From Niallia sp. FSL W8-0635 (GTDB lineage: Bacteria > Bacillota > Bacilli > Bacillales > Cytobacillaceae): DNA of 64,000 nucleotides. The notes beneath the pieces are model-generated. The model had not been told where the DNA came from, ran no database searches, and was given only the letters and a program-made list of their open reading frames with translations. Shown one piece after another: positions 33,651 through 41,817 of the stretch. Position numbers and translations under genes: made by a program. Position 1 is the first letter of the stretch. Every line of letters starts with the position of its first letter. The DNA lies in the NCBI RefSeq assembly GCF_038007965.1, contig NZ_JBBOYD010000001.1:2644501-2708500 (forward strand), written 5' to 3'.

Positions 33651-34229
33651 TTAAACATCTAAACCATAATTACGGCACAAAGCAGCAAGTCCTCCAGAAA
33701 AACCGCTTCCTACTGCATTAAATTTCCACTCACCATTATGCTTATAAAGCTCACAAACAACAACAGCTGTTTCAACAGAAAAATCTTCCCCTAGATCAAA
33801 GCGTAATATTTCTATATTATTATCTTCATTGACTACGCGTACAAATGCGTTAGAAACTTGTCCGAAATTTTGTCTTCTTGATTCTGCATCATGGATTGTA
33901 ACAGTAATTCCTACTTTATGTACGTAAGGAGGCATTTTGGCAAAGTCAATGATAATTTGTTCATCATCCCCATCACCTTCACCAGTACGATTGTCACCGG
34001 TATGCTCGACTCCTCCACTTGGATGGACTAGATTATTATAGAAAATAAAATCCTCATCGTTTATAACCTTGCCGCTTTCATTTGCCATAAAAGCAGAAGC
34101 ATCTAAATCAAAGCCAGTTCCACCATCGTATTGGTTAAAATCCCAGCCTAAACCAATGATAGCTCTAGTTAAACCAGGATTTGTTTTGGTTAAATCAATT
34201 CGTTGACCTTTAGAAAGATTAATACTCAA
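33651..34229 (-). CDS. TerD family protein (YceD/YceE-like)
   Basis: A 192-residue TerD domain protein. '[18 protein letters not shown]' begins the domain, '[18 protein letters not shown]' and '[19 protein letters not shown]' hold the acidic Ca2+-binding sites, and '[18 protein letters not shown]' and '[19 protein letters not shown]' complete it. TerD proteins are cytosolic Ca2+ binders tied to tellurite, phage and envelope stress resistance. It starts at TTG 34229 after AAGGGGGAA and is the last gene of the yceG-telA-terD-terD group. Confidence 0.95.
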   Translation of the reverse strand: MSINLSKGQRIDLTKTNPGLTRAIIGLGWDFNQYDGGTGFDLDASAFMANESGKVINDEDFIFYNNLVHPSGGVEHTGDNRTGEGDGDDEQIIIDFAKMPPYVHKVGITVTIHDAESRRQNFGQVSNAFVRVVNEDNNIEILRFDLGEDFSVETAVVVCELYKHNGEWKFNAVGSGFSGGLAALCRNYGLDV

Positions 34230-34276
34230 TTTCTATTCCCCCTTATGTAATAATAGATTAATTGGTGCTACCTAAA

Positions 34277-34885
34277 TTAAGAAAACGATTTAACTACCTC
34301 ACCTAAGCTTCCTGCGTTAGTGCCTGTACCGATTGCAGCAAATTTCCAATCTTGTCCATGTCTATATAATTCTCCAACGATTAAACTAGTCTTCCCTGCA
34401 TAATCATCTGTCAAATTATAATGTAAAAGCGCTTGGTTCGTTAGTGGATTTACAATCCGAATAAAGGCATTTTGTATCATCCCGAAATGTTGTCTGCGTT
34501 TCACTGCATCATATATATTTACAACAAAAACTAACTTATGAATATGCGTAGGTACTTTATTTAATTCAACATGAATTTGTTCATCATCCCCATCGCCATC
34601 ACCAGTTAAATTATCACCTGAATGCTTAACACTACCATCACGGCTTTGTAAATTCCCAAAATAGATTACGTCACTATTTGCTTGAACTTTCCCTTGTTCA
34701 TTTACCATAATGACCGAAGCATCACAATCAACATTTGCTCCTTGACCGCCGCCAAAAAGTGAACCTAGTAAGCCACCTTTGCTTTGCTGAACTGGATCCC
34801 AGCCAAGCCCTATCAAAATTTTACTTAGTCCTGGATTTCCCTTTGTTAAATCAACTCTTTGCCCTTTTTGTAAATTTATCGCCAT
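34277..34885 (-). CDS. TerD family protein (YceC-like, with Gly-rich insert)
   Basis: A 202-residue TerD domain protein. It differs from its two paralogues by a Gly-rich insert ('QQSKGGLLGSLFGGGQGAN', about residues 34-52) and by Cys in the 'VDCDASVIMV' site where the others have LDLDAS-type sequence. The '[19 protein letters not shown]' acidic loop is kept, and it ends 'GTGTNAGSLGEVVKSF'. These differences match the YceC subtype of B. subtilis. It lies 47 bp upstream of the other terD. Confidence 0.94.
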   Translation of the reverse strand: MAINLQKGQRVDLTKGNPGLSKILIGLGWDPVQQSKGGLLGSLFGGGQGANVDCDASVIMVNEQGKVQANSDVIYFGNLQSRDGSVKHSGDNLTGDGDGDDEQIHVELNKVPTHIHKLVFVVNIYDAVKRRQHFGMIQNAFIRIVNPLTNQALLHYNLTDDYAGKTSLIVGELYRHGQDWKFAAIGTGTNAGSLGEVVKSFS

Positions 34886-35031
34886 TATTCTCCGCTCCTA
34901 TGTATGTTAATTAGATACTGTTTTAAATATTTTGTTAAAAGACTGTATTAAATATTATCCTCGTTTAAATAATTATTCCGCTGAAATTTGCCAATAGATA
35001 TTAAAAAAACTGTATTTTTCCTAGTTAGGGA

Positions 35032-35053
35032 GAGAATCCTGATAATATTCTCG
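35032..35053. repeat. Inverted repeat between telA and terD
   Basis: GAGAAT and ATTCTC arms, extended by GGG/CCC outside, lie in the 284-bp gap between telA and the YceC-like gene. It could be a weak terminator that lowers terD expression relative to telA. No clear promoter for terD is visible in the gap. Confidence 0.35.
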
Positions 35054-35169
35054 TCCCCTTCTCTAGAAACAGAAACATTAGGTAAGTGTCTTGAATAGAA
35101 TAGAATCCACTCCCTATATTAAGCTTCGTTTTTTTATTGGAACTTTTAATGAAAATGCCAACAAAATAA

Positions 35170-36273
35170 TTACCCTTGAAGCTTCATTTGCTTAAAGTTA
35201 TTTTGTAATTCTTCTAATTTTTTTGTTCCTTCTTCTCTTAAGCGCTTATTTTCTTCTTCAATTGATTTCGTTTCTTGCATGCCCTTAATGATAATATTCC
35301 ACGATTCTTCAATTGTTTCAATCTTAATACTAGGACTGCCTGCAAGTCTTGCAATATCTACACTTTGTTGGGAGATATTTTGGGCATTTTTAACAAGCAT
35401 TTCATTCGTTCTTCTATCTAATTCACTCATACTATCTGCAACTAACTTTTGTCTTTTTGCTGCAACAGCTTGAATAAGACCATTTTTAAAAATAGGAATC
35501 GTTGTAACAAAGGCTGAATTAATCTTGCCTATTAATTTTGTATTTCCTCTTTGTAATAAACGGATTTGTGGTGCTGTTTGTAAGGCAACCATTTTTGCCA
35601 TTTCTAGATCATACACACGTTGATCTAACAATTCTATTGCATTTCTAAGCGTATCTAGTTGCATACCGGCTAACTGATCTCCAGCAATCGCTTTTGCTTC
35701 AATTTGAGGGAGTAGCTGAGTCTTTAATTCTTCTGACTTCATACCTCCTGCAACAGCGTATTTTTCTAATGTTAAATAATATTGATAATTTTGCTCATAC
35801 ATTTCATCGAGCATAGTAGTAGAATCAACCATTTCATTTTGATATTTCGAAATTTCTACATAGACTTTGTCAATCTCTTGTCCCATAGATTGATATTTTC
35901 CAAAAAGCTTTTCCATGATTTTTTCACTTTTCTTAAACAGTTTTCCAAAGAAGCCCTTTGAAGTATCTTCAAAATCCTTTTTATCGAATTTATCCATAAT
36001 GCGACCTAGCTGTTTCAATAACTCTCCCGAATCTTCCACCTTTGTCGTTTTCATATTATTTAGGATTTTATCGGAGAATTTAGAAATTTGTGTTGCTGGT
36101 TCTTTTCCAAATTCAAGTATTTGAATTTGATCCTTTTCGTCGATTGCCTGTGCCAATTTCTGTACTTCTGGCTCATTTCTAAGCGCTAATTTGATTTCTG
36201 ATACTTTTTCTTCCGTTAATAATTCTGCAACTTGATTGTCTGCATTATTTATATTGGACGATTGCATATTCAT
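35170..36273 (-). CDS. yceH: Toxic anion resistance protein TelA (YceH)
   Basis: A 367-residue TelA/KlaA family protein, mostly long alpha-helices. Landmarks: 'QILEFGKEPATQISKFSDKIL' near residue 50, 'GFFGKLFKKSEKIMEKLFGKYQ' near 105, 'YVEISKYQNEMVDSTTMLDEMYEQN' near 135 and 'LRNAIELLDQRVYDLEMAKMVALQTAPQIRL' near 210. The C-terminus is coiled coil. TelA proteins accompany TerD/TerC in tellurite and cell-envelope stress systems; their biochemical role is unknown. Three bases separate it from yceG, so they are one operon. Confidence 0.95.
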   Translation of the reverse strand: MNMQSSNINNADNQVAELLTEEKVSEIKLALRNEPEVQKLAQAIDEKDQIQILEFGKEPATQISKFSDKILNNMKTTKVEDSGELLKQLGRIMDKFDKKDFEDTSKGFFGKLFKKSEKIMEKLFGKYQSMGQEIDKVYVEISKYQNEMVDSTTMLDEMYEQNYQYYLTLEKYAVAGGMKSEELKTQLLPQIEAKAIAGDQLAGMQLDTLRNAIELLDQRVYDLEMAKMVALQTAPQIRLLQRGNTKLIGKINSAFVTTIPIFKNGLIQAVAAKRQKLVADSMSELDRRTNEMLVKNAQNISQQSVDIARLAGSPSIKIETIEESWNIIIKGMQETKSIEEENKRLREEGTKKLEELQNNFKQMKLQG

Positions 36274-36276
36274 CTT

Positions 36277-37929
36277 TTATTCTCCTTTTCTATTCTTTAA
36301 AAATCCGCTAAAAATTCCCCTTTTTAAAAAGGACGGTTCCTTGTATTCCATGTCAAACACAACATCCTCTAACCAATGAATATCAAATAATGTTTTCTTT
36401 GTAAAAGTCTCCATATCTACATGTCCTGCAGGATTATAGATAATAATATCAACTCCAATGGTATTCATTAATAGAAGCATTGCAGCATCCTCTCTAGTAA
36501 ACACACCATTCTGCTCTGTTTTAAAAAGAATGATACTAGGAACCGCTTGTGCATAATCGAACTTTTGTAGCATTTTCAAGAAATCATCAGGTATTAGTAA
36601 ACATTGTGAAAATAGAAAAATTGCTACATCTTCATCTGTTTCATTAGAGTGTTTCTTAAGTGCTGGTCTTGCACACACTCTAGAAATAGCAGCAGCTATT
36701 CCTCTTTGTAAGCCAATTGGTATCTGTTTATAATTCCAATAATGTGCGCTCAATATCTTGTCAGGGTCAAGCAATCCATCTGCTCCTAGTGCCCCACGAT
36801 AATGGTAGCGATAATCACTGATAATAGCTTTTGTAAATGGAAAACTTGTAATCAATAACGATTCCTCTTTATTGACTATCTCGTGTATTCGATCCCAGTA
36901 TTCTTTTCGATTTTTACTTACACCAAATATTTTAGCAAAAACAGATGGAATATGCACTTCACCATTGCTAACTTCAAAGTTTGGACGAATCATCGCGAGT
37001 TCTTTCTCAAGTAAAAATATTTCATCATACGTCGTTTTTAATGTAATGGAAATTGGGAGGTAATCTCTAAATTGCCAAGGTTTATAAAGATTAGATCCTT
37101 CATGGTGTAGGATGCTCTCAATTTCTCTTGATGCCCTATATGCTACAGTTGCTGTTCTTTTTCTTTCTTCTTTAGGAAAACTTTCAGGCTCTTTAAATTG
37201 TGGGTATTGATGCTGAAAAAACAGTTCCTTATCTAGCTTTAATTTATCGAGAATATCCTCTCCTTCAGGATGTACAATGACAATATCACATCCAAAGGTA
37301 AGGAGATAATAAATAAAATAGGACTGACTTTTATTGGCATCTCCATACCATAAAAACTTAGGCATGTTTTCATTTAACTGGCTGTCTTCCAAAGCAGGCT
37401 GTAAATGATTGATCGACCATTTGACAATATCAACTACTAATCTTCTTATATCATTATTTTTTAAGCCGTTATCTTCAATTTCTGCAAAATGCTCGATAAC
37501 TTTAATGAAACTTTCTCTTAATTTACGATGAATGGCAGGAATAGATGATTTCAACAAGACATTTTCCCCATCAAGAAAAGCTACAAATCGATTGATGGAC
37601 AAATTCTGTTCCTGCATTCGATTAAATACTTTTTGAATAGATTGAAAGTGCTGATTATCAATTGCCCGATCAAGGGTTTCATCCGTTAATAAGTGCAAAC
37701 CAGTATTATCTTTATATATCCAATTAAACAGCTGATTATAATACTCATCCTCATCTAAAGATATTCCAAATAACTTTACAACAGCCTGACCGAATGTAAA
37801 ATTACGATTATTCGTATCATGCAATGGTCGCTCTTTAAGAGGCTTTAACAGAATATCAAACCAATTTTCTGTAGACAAAGGAAGTATTACATTTTTGATT
37901 GTGTAAAAGTCCTTGTTCATTTTCTCCAC
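36277..37929 (-). CDS. yceG: YceG family protein of the Ter stress system
   Basis: A 550-residue protein of the YceG_bac family. Landmarks include 'FDILLKPLKERPLHD' near the N-terminus, 'KFLWYGDANKSQSYFIYYLLTFGCDIVIVHPEGED' near residue 200 and a second, similar nucleotide-fold-like unit ending 'GVDIIIYNPAGHVDMETFT' near 490. The repeated hydrophobic strand plus 'D-x-I-x-NP-x-G/HPEG' elements suggest two related Rossmann-like units. No enzyme activity is known. It leads the yceG-telA-terD-terD unit and has its own ECF-type promoter (38016-38041). Confidence 0.92.
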   Translation of the reverse strand: MEKMNKDFYTIKNVILPLSTENWFDILLKPLKERPLHDTNNRNFTFGQAVVKLFGISLDEDEYYNQLFNWIYKDNTGLHLLTDETLDRAIDNQHFQSIQKVFNRMQEQNLSINRFVAFLDGENVLLKSSIPAIHRKLRESFIKVIEHFAEIEDNGLKNNDIRRLVVDIVKWSINHLQPALEDSQLNENMPKFLWYGDANKSQSYFIYYLLTFGCDIVIVHPEGEDILDKLKLDKELFFQHQYPQFKEPESFPKEERKRTATVAYRASREIESILHHEGSNLYKPWQFRDYLPISITLKTTYDEIFLLEKELAMIRPNFEVSNGEVHIPSVFAKIFGVSKNRKEYWDRIHEIVNKEESLLITSFPFTKAIISDYRYHYRGALGADGLLDPDKILSAHYWNYKQIPIGLQRGIAAAISRVCARPALKKHSNETDEDVAIFLFSQCLLIPDDFLKMLQKFDYAQAVPSIILFKTEQNGVFTREDAAMLLLMNTIGVDIIIYNPAGHVDMETFTKKTLFDIHWLEDVVFDMEYKEPSFLKRGIFSGFLKNRKGE

Positions 37930-38015
37930 TTCCTAATTTTATACCCAAAATATATATCTCTCTTTATCATAGCATAGCTTTACGATAACACTAAATATTC
38001 TACTTGGTATTTCTT

Positions 38016-38041
38016 TACGAAAGTTTCATAAAAAAGTTTCA
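38016..38041 (-). promoter_or_regulatory. ECF (sigma-W/M-type) promoter of yceG-telA-terD-terD
   Basis: On the minus strand, TGAAAC (38041-38036), exactly 16 nt, then CGTA (38019-38016). A second TGAAAC (38028-38023) lies inside the spacer. The YceG start is about 85 nt downstream. In B. subtilis the yceC-yceH operon is known to depend on ECF sigma factors, which supports the call. Confidence 0.75.
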
Positions 38042-38093
38042 TTTTTAAGAGTGAGAGGAATAGAATTTTCTCTTTTATCTTAGAATGGTGATT

Positions 38094-38152
38094 TTAGCAC
38101 CTAATCTTTTACTCGAGCATATAATACAGTACATTAGGCGAGTAGGTGCTAA
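38094..38152 (+). promoter_or_regulatory. Inverted repeat covering the ribosome site of a small membrane-protein gene
   Basis: TTAGCACCTA (38094-38103) and TAGGTGCTAA (38143-38152) are perfect 10-bp complements. The right arm contains the AGGTG ribosome site of the gene at 38155. TATAAT lies between the arms (38120-38125). If transcription starts there, only the right arm is transcribed and the repeat would act as a DNA operator. If it starts further upstream, the RNA would fold and hide the ribosome site. Confidence 0.5.
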
Positions 38153-38154
38153 CT

Positions 38155-38412
38155 ATGAGATCATTCTTTCGAAAATACACGTATCATGAAATTGAAGCAG
38201 ATTTAAATTATGTACAAAATGTTCTATCATCAAATATGTATGTGTTTGTTGATTTAATCTTTATTTCTTTAATTATCAGTTTTTTTATGGCTATATTTTT
38301 CGAATCTGTTTTATTTGGGGTTATTGTGTTTATTTGCTGCTATTTATTTTTTGTCGCTATTTATTGCTTATTGCTTAAATGGATTAAAGATCCACCAGAA
38401 GATGAGCTTTAG
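38155..38412 (+). CDS. Small two-helix membrane protein
   Basis: An 85-residue protein with a charged N-terminus ('RSFFRKYTYHEIEADLNYVQN'), two hydrophobic segments (about residues 33-50 and 53-75, 'VFVDLIFISLIISFFMAIFF' and 'SVLFGVIVFICCYLFFVAIY') and an acidic tail 'KDPPEDEL'. I do not recognise a family. It is the only plus-strand gene inside the Ter island and is divergent from yceG. A GTG three codons upstream is in frame, but AGGTG is spaced for ATG 38155. Confidence 0.72.
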   Translation: MRSFFRKYTYHEIEADLNYVQNVLSSNMYVFVDLIFISLIISFFMAIFFESVLFGVIVFICCYLFFVAIYCLLLKWIKDPPEDEL

Positions 38413-38414
38413 AT

Positions 38415-38458
38415 ATGGTCACTCTTGTAATAAAGTGAACCATCATGATGTTTTTTTG
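38415..38458 (+). terminator. Terminator of the small membrane-protein gene
   Basis: TGGTCACT near 38416 pairs with AGTGAACCA near 38435-38443, and a T7 run follows at 38451-38457. Confidence 0.55.
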
Positions 38459-38491
38459 GAATTTTAGCTACCCATTAATAGAGGATAAAGT

Positions 38492-38521
38492 TTAGAGGCG
38501 AGTATTTTACATTCGCCTCTT
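38492..38521. terminator. Terminator between the HAD gene and the small membrane-protein gene
   Basis: AGAGGCGA and TCGCCTCT pair perfectly around an 11-nt loop, with TTTCTC after it on the plus strand. It can insulate the converging units. Confidence 0.6.
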
Positions 38522-38539
38522 TCTCATACTTCAATTTAT

Positions 38540-39340
38540 TCATATTTGTAAATTAAACTGTTTATGAACATTTCTAACGATTTCTTCTCCAGCGAATGCT
38601 CCTTTTTGAATCGTTAGATGATGAGTTGAATTTAATGTATTTTCCAAAGTTAACTCCCCATGTCTTGGAATGTATCCTATATGACAACAACTTAGAAACG
38701 GAAAATCTAATAAAGAATCACCCGCACCAATTGATTTCTCCACTCCTTCTCTTTCCATTATGTACTTAATCGCCTCTCCCTTACAGATGGGCCTTGGCAT
38801 AAAATAAAGTTTACGTCCTTGTAACGATACATTCCAGCCATTTTCTAATGCAATCTTGATTAGTTCACTTTTGAAATCTTCGTCTATAGTTGTTTTTAAT
38901 ACATAATAAAAGAAAAGATTATCGGCAATTTTCAACTCACCATGCAGAGAATAACTCTTTAGCTTTTCTAATAATTCGTCTTTTTCCATACAATCTTCTT
39001 TTAATTTAGTATGAATGATTTCTGCCCAATCCTTTACAAGCGTTCCTTTATAATGGATTTTTGCCCCATTACTTGTAACACAGTATGTCATTGGCATTTC
39101 TTTTTCAAAAATAAAAATCCGCTTATATTGTTCATAGGTTCTGGTTGTAACCGGAACGAATAAATGCTTAGTAGCAATTTCCTTCAATAAATAATAACTA
39201 TCCTTTGTCATAAAAGAAACATGTTCCCCATTTTTTGCTTCCACACCGACCATCGATTGGTTCCAAGGGGTTTCCATCTCATGTAAAGCACGTTTTGAAT
39301 AAATTAATGTTCTGTCTAAATCTGACGCAAATAGATTCAT
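38540..39340 (-). CDS. HAD family phosphatase of the Ter-associated module
   Basis: A 266-residue HAD hydrolase of the Cof/sucrose-phosphatase type. Motif I is 'LFASDLDRTLIYSKRAL' (catalytic Asp pair), motif II 'VPVTTRTYEQYKRI', and motif III/IV 'KGEAIKYIMEREGVEKSIGAGDSLLDFPFL' with the metal-binding GDSLLD. It presumably removes a phosphate from the module's product. It overlaps the PELOTA-PRTase gene by 4 bp and is the last gene of the four-gene module. Confidence 0.9.
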   Translation of the reverse strand: MNLFASDLDRTLIYSKRALHEMETPWNQSMVGVEAKNGEHVSFMTKDSYYLLKEIATKHLFVPVTTRTYEQYKRIFIFEKEMPMTYCVTSNGAKIHYKGTLVKDWAEIIHTKLKEDCMEKDELLEKLKSYSLHGELKIADNLFFYYVLKTTIDEDFKSELIKIALENGWNVSLQGRKLYFMPRPICKGEAIKYIMEREGVEKSIGAGDSLLDFPFLSCCHIGYIPRHGELTLENTLNSTHHLTIQKGAFAGEEIVRNVHKQFNLQI

Positions 39341-40455
39341 CCTTTTTGCACTACCTTCTTAATTAATCCACAACATGTATAGCTCATATTTGGATATGGA
39401 ATTACTTCTACGCCTCTTTCTTTTGCTAGCAAAACAATATGTTGCACATAAGGACTGTCTGGATCCTTCATTAAAACCTTCCATGGCACTCTTCTTAATA
39501 ATACTCTTGTCGTTTCACCAACACCTGGTTTTACATAATGCGTACTATCAATGTGGAATTCTTCCTTAATGGTCAGAACTTCTTTCATCCCTTTAAAATC
39601 AACTGTTTGATCTTGCTCATTTGCATGAATATTCTCCTCTATTTGGACAGGATTTACTTTTTGGAATTCTATTGTAATCTCGTCTAAATAGTTATTCGAT
39701 ACATCATAAGGCTCTAATTCCTTATAGTACTTCGCCCCATGAAAATCATCTTTGCTTATATATTTTTCATTTAACACCGTACGACTTACAAGTCCTGAGA
39801 CAGTTGAATTTAAACAAGCACTTGGGATTAAAAAATCTTCTCTCGTTCCATAAAGTGTTGTACAGTATCCTGGATCAGCAAGCACTGCTAATGTATCATC
39901 TAATCGAATATGATATTTTTGGTAAAATTCCTCACAGTTTTTCGTTAATTCAATTGAAATTGCACCTTTTCCTGTCCATCCATCAATAAATTGAAGAGCG
40001 AATCCCTTATGTGTTTGCAGCATATAATGAATCGCATTTTCATCGATGCCTCTATCTCTTATGATAGATATACTGTAGTGTGGTAAAGAAACGTCATATT
40101 TCCATTTCAAATAACGTTTAATTAAGATTCCAATAGGAGTCCCTGCTCTTGCTAAGGAAACCAATACCGTTTGTTTACCATGTTTCCGATAAATTTGTTC
40201 GGCAACAATTGCTGTACAAAGGGCTACTTTGTCTTTATAAGCATCGAGCGTCTCCCAAAAAAGTTGCAAATAATGTTCTGGTGGATTATATTCGATTGGC
40301 AGCGTTTCACTATAATGCTCTCCACCTTGAATCTTTTTTTCTCGTTCTTCGGTTGAACCCTCTAGTGTAACGTCACTTAAGTCTTTTAATAGAAATATAA
40401 CATCTTCCTTATCATAGGAGCCGAACTTAACTAGTTGATTTACGTTTGCTTTCAT
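39337..40455 (-). CDS. PRTase-PELOTA protein ('StiP family')
   Basis: A 372-residue protein of the family labelled cysteine protease StiP in databases. The N-terminal two-thirds is a phosphoribosyltransferase-like domain ('VLVSLARAGTPIGILIKRYL', 'HYSISIIRDRGIDENAIHYML', 'FIDGWTGKGAISIELTKNC', where GWTGKG occupies the PRPP-loop position). The C-terminal 80 residues ('THYVKPGVGETTRVLLRRVPWK' to 'PYPNMSYTCCGLIKKV') are a PELOTA-type RNA-binding domain. Comparative genomics places it in a Ter-linked pathway making a nucleoside-like metabolite. It lies 3 bp after the preceding gene. Confidence 0.88.
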   Translation of the reverse strand: MKANVNQLVKFGSYDKEDVIFLLKDLSDVTLEGSTEEREKKIQGGEHYSETLPIEYNPPEHYLQLFWETLDAYKDKVALCTAIVAEQIYRKHGKQTVLVSLARAGTPIGILIKRYLKWKYDVSLPHYSISIIRDRGIDENAIHYMLQTHKGFALQFIDGWTGKGAISIELTKNCEEFYQKYHIRLDDTLAVLADPGYCTTLYGTREDFLIPSACLNSTVSGLVSRTVLNEKYISKDDFHGAKYYKELEPYDVSNNYLDEITIEFQKVNPVQIEENIHANEQDQTVDFKGMKEVLTIKEEFHIDSTHYVKPGVGETTRVLLRRVPWKVLMKDPDSPYVQHIVLLAKERGVEVIPYPNMSYTCCGLIKKVVQKG

Positions 40456-40458
40456 CCT

Positions 40459-41817
40459 TTACCTCCCGCTACAGTATACAATATTTATTTTTTTCACTTG
40501 AACAGCTGTCAATTCAGCCAGCAACTCCGTTAATCTTTCCCCACTTACTTTTCTCTCAAAAAATAAAAAGATATCATCGTATTGATTAGCTTTAATATTG
40601 TATAGGTAATGGGCAATATCCAAATCTTCTGGATTTGAAAAACAGAATGCGTTTTTAGCCCCATAATGCTCTTCATCATTTGGATAAATTGGGCTTCTAG
40701 TCGTTGATTGATAATATATATTTTCTCCCATATAGCTTGCTAGCTTCATTGGAATATACATAAATTCCCCCGTACCAATACAAAGAGTAGTTCCAACACG
40801 CTTTTTCTTCAGCTCATCTGCTGCTTGTCTGATCCAATCGTCTGTCACCTCATCTATACGGATGCCAAACCTACCTGTATCCTTTAAATACCCATATTCA
40901 TTTCGACTGCCTGCTAAACTACTGGAAATTATGGGGACAATTCTATTTTTCACATAATTTTCAAGACTTATATATTCAAGTAGCGGTTTCATCCCATCTG
41001 CTTCAGCAATCTCTGTTTGTGAAACTAGATTAATTGGAACACCGATAAGTTCAAAGCTTCCTTTAAGTAAAGAGACGACTTGAATCGTTATTTGTAATTC
41101 TTGTTCTAGGGATTCCATCTCTAGCTGCCATTTTTCTGAGCGCCAATCTAGAATGGATACAACTGTATATTTGTCTCTTGGATATTTCTTATGAATATCC
41201 CGGATAATATTTATGGCTGTTTTCCCTGTTGTTAGTTCATCATCGACCAGAATAATTTCTCGAGAATTATCGAGAATGTCCTCCTCTACATAACAGCGAT
41301 GAGAAGTTGCATGAGAATGCTCTTCTTCAAATGTAATGATTGGAACTAGCTCATTTACATTTTCTCTAGTCGTGTGAAAAAAAACAGCCTGTTCAAATGC
41401 TCGAAAAAAAGAATGACCTAATGCCGTTGCAGTTTCTGCAAAACCAATAATAATAGGATTTGCTTGTTCATTAGAAATAAACGGCTTATCAAAAAAAGGT
41501 AAATCTAAATCACGATAAACAGCCATTAAATCCTCTCTTTGTGGGGATATTGTGCCTGTAATAATTTCTTCATATCGTGTTGCCAGCATAAATCCAGTGA
41601 GTAGACCTTTTTTTGGTGCAATCGGCAAATGTTTTCCTAATAGCTTACTAACAAATAAAAAAGCCCGCTTCTTATTGATTCGTGCAGCCATTCTAAAGAA
41701 ATCTTCTAGCGGAAGATTAAATGGATTTTCTTCGACGACAATGTCCATCTGTAAATTATGAATGATTGGTAATGAAATTTTCTTGTTTAAGTAAGTCAAT
41801 GTATGTAAATCCTTCAT
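40459..41817 (-). CDS. Phosphoribosyltransferase with TRSP domain
   Basis: A 452-residue two-domain protein. The PRTase domain (about 20-240) shows 'IIGFAETATALGHSFFRAFE' and the PRPP loop 'EIILVDDELTTGKTAINII'. The C-terminal TRSP domain (about 290-450) includes 'SLAGSRNEYGYLKDTGRFGI', 'LCIGTGEFMYIPMKLASYMG' and 'YYQSTTRSPIYPN'. It probably forms a glycosidic or ribosyl-phosphate bond in the Ter-associated pathway (inference from fold). GGGGTG precedes ATG 41817, which means its first 20 codons overlap the end of the lyase gene. The overlap is unusual but the ribosome site supports it. Confidence 0.88.
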   Translation of the reverse strand: MKDLHTLTYLNKKISLPIIHNLQMDIVVEENPFNLPLEDFFRMAARINKKRAFLFVSKLLGKHLPIAPKKGLLTGFMLATRYEEIITGTISPQREDLMAVYRDLDLPFFDKPFISNEQANPIIIGFAETATALGHSFFRAFEQAVFFHTTRENVNELVPIITFEEEHSHATSHRCYVEEDILDNSREIILVDDELTTGKTAINIIRDIHKKYPRDKYTVVSILDWRSEKWQLEMESLEQELQITIQVVSLLKGSFELIGVPINLVSQTEIAEADGMKPLLEYISLENYVKNRIVPIISSSLAGSRNEYGYLKDTGRFGIRIDEVTDDWIRQAADELKKKRVGTTLCIGTGEFMYIPMKLASYMGENIYYQSTTRSPIYPNDEEHYGAKNAFCFSNPEDLDIAHYLYNIKANQYDDIFLFFERKVSGERLTELLAELTAVQVKKINIVYCSGR

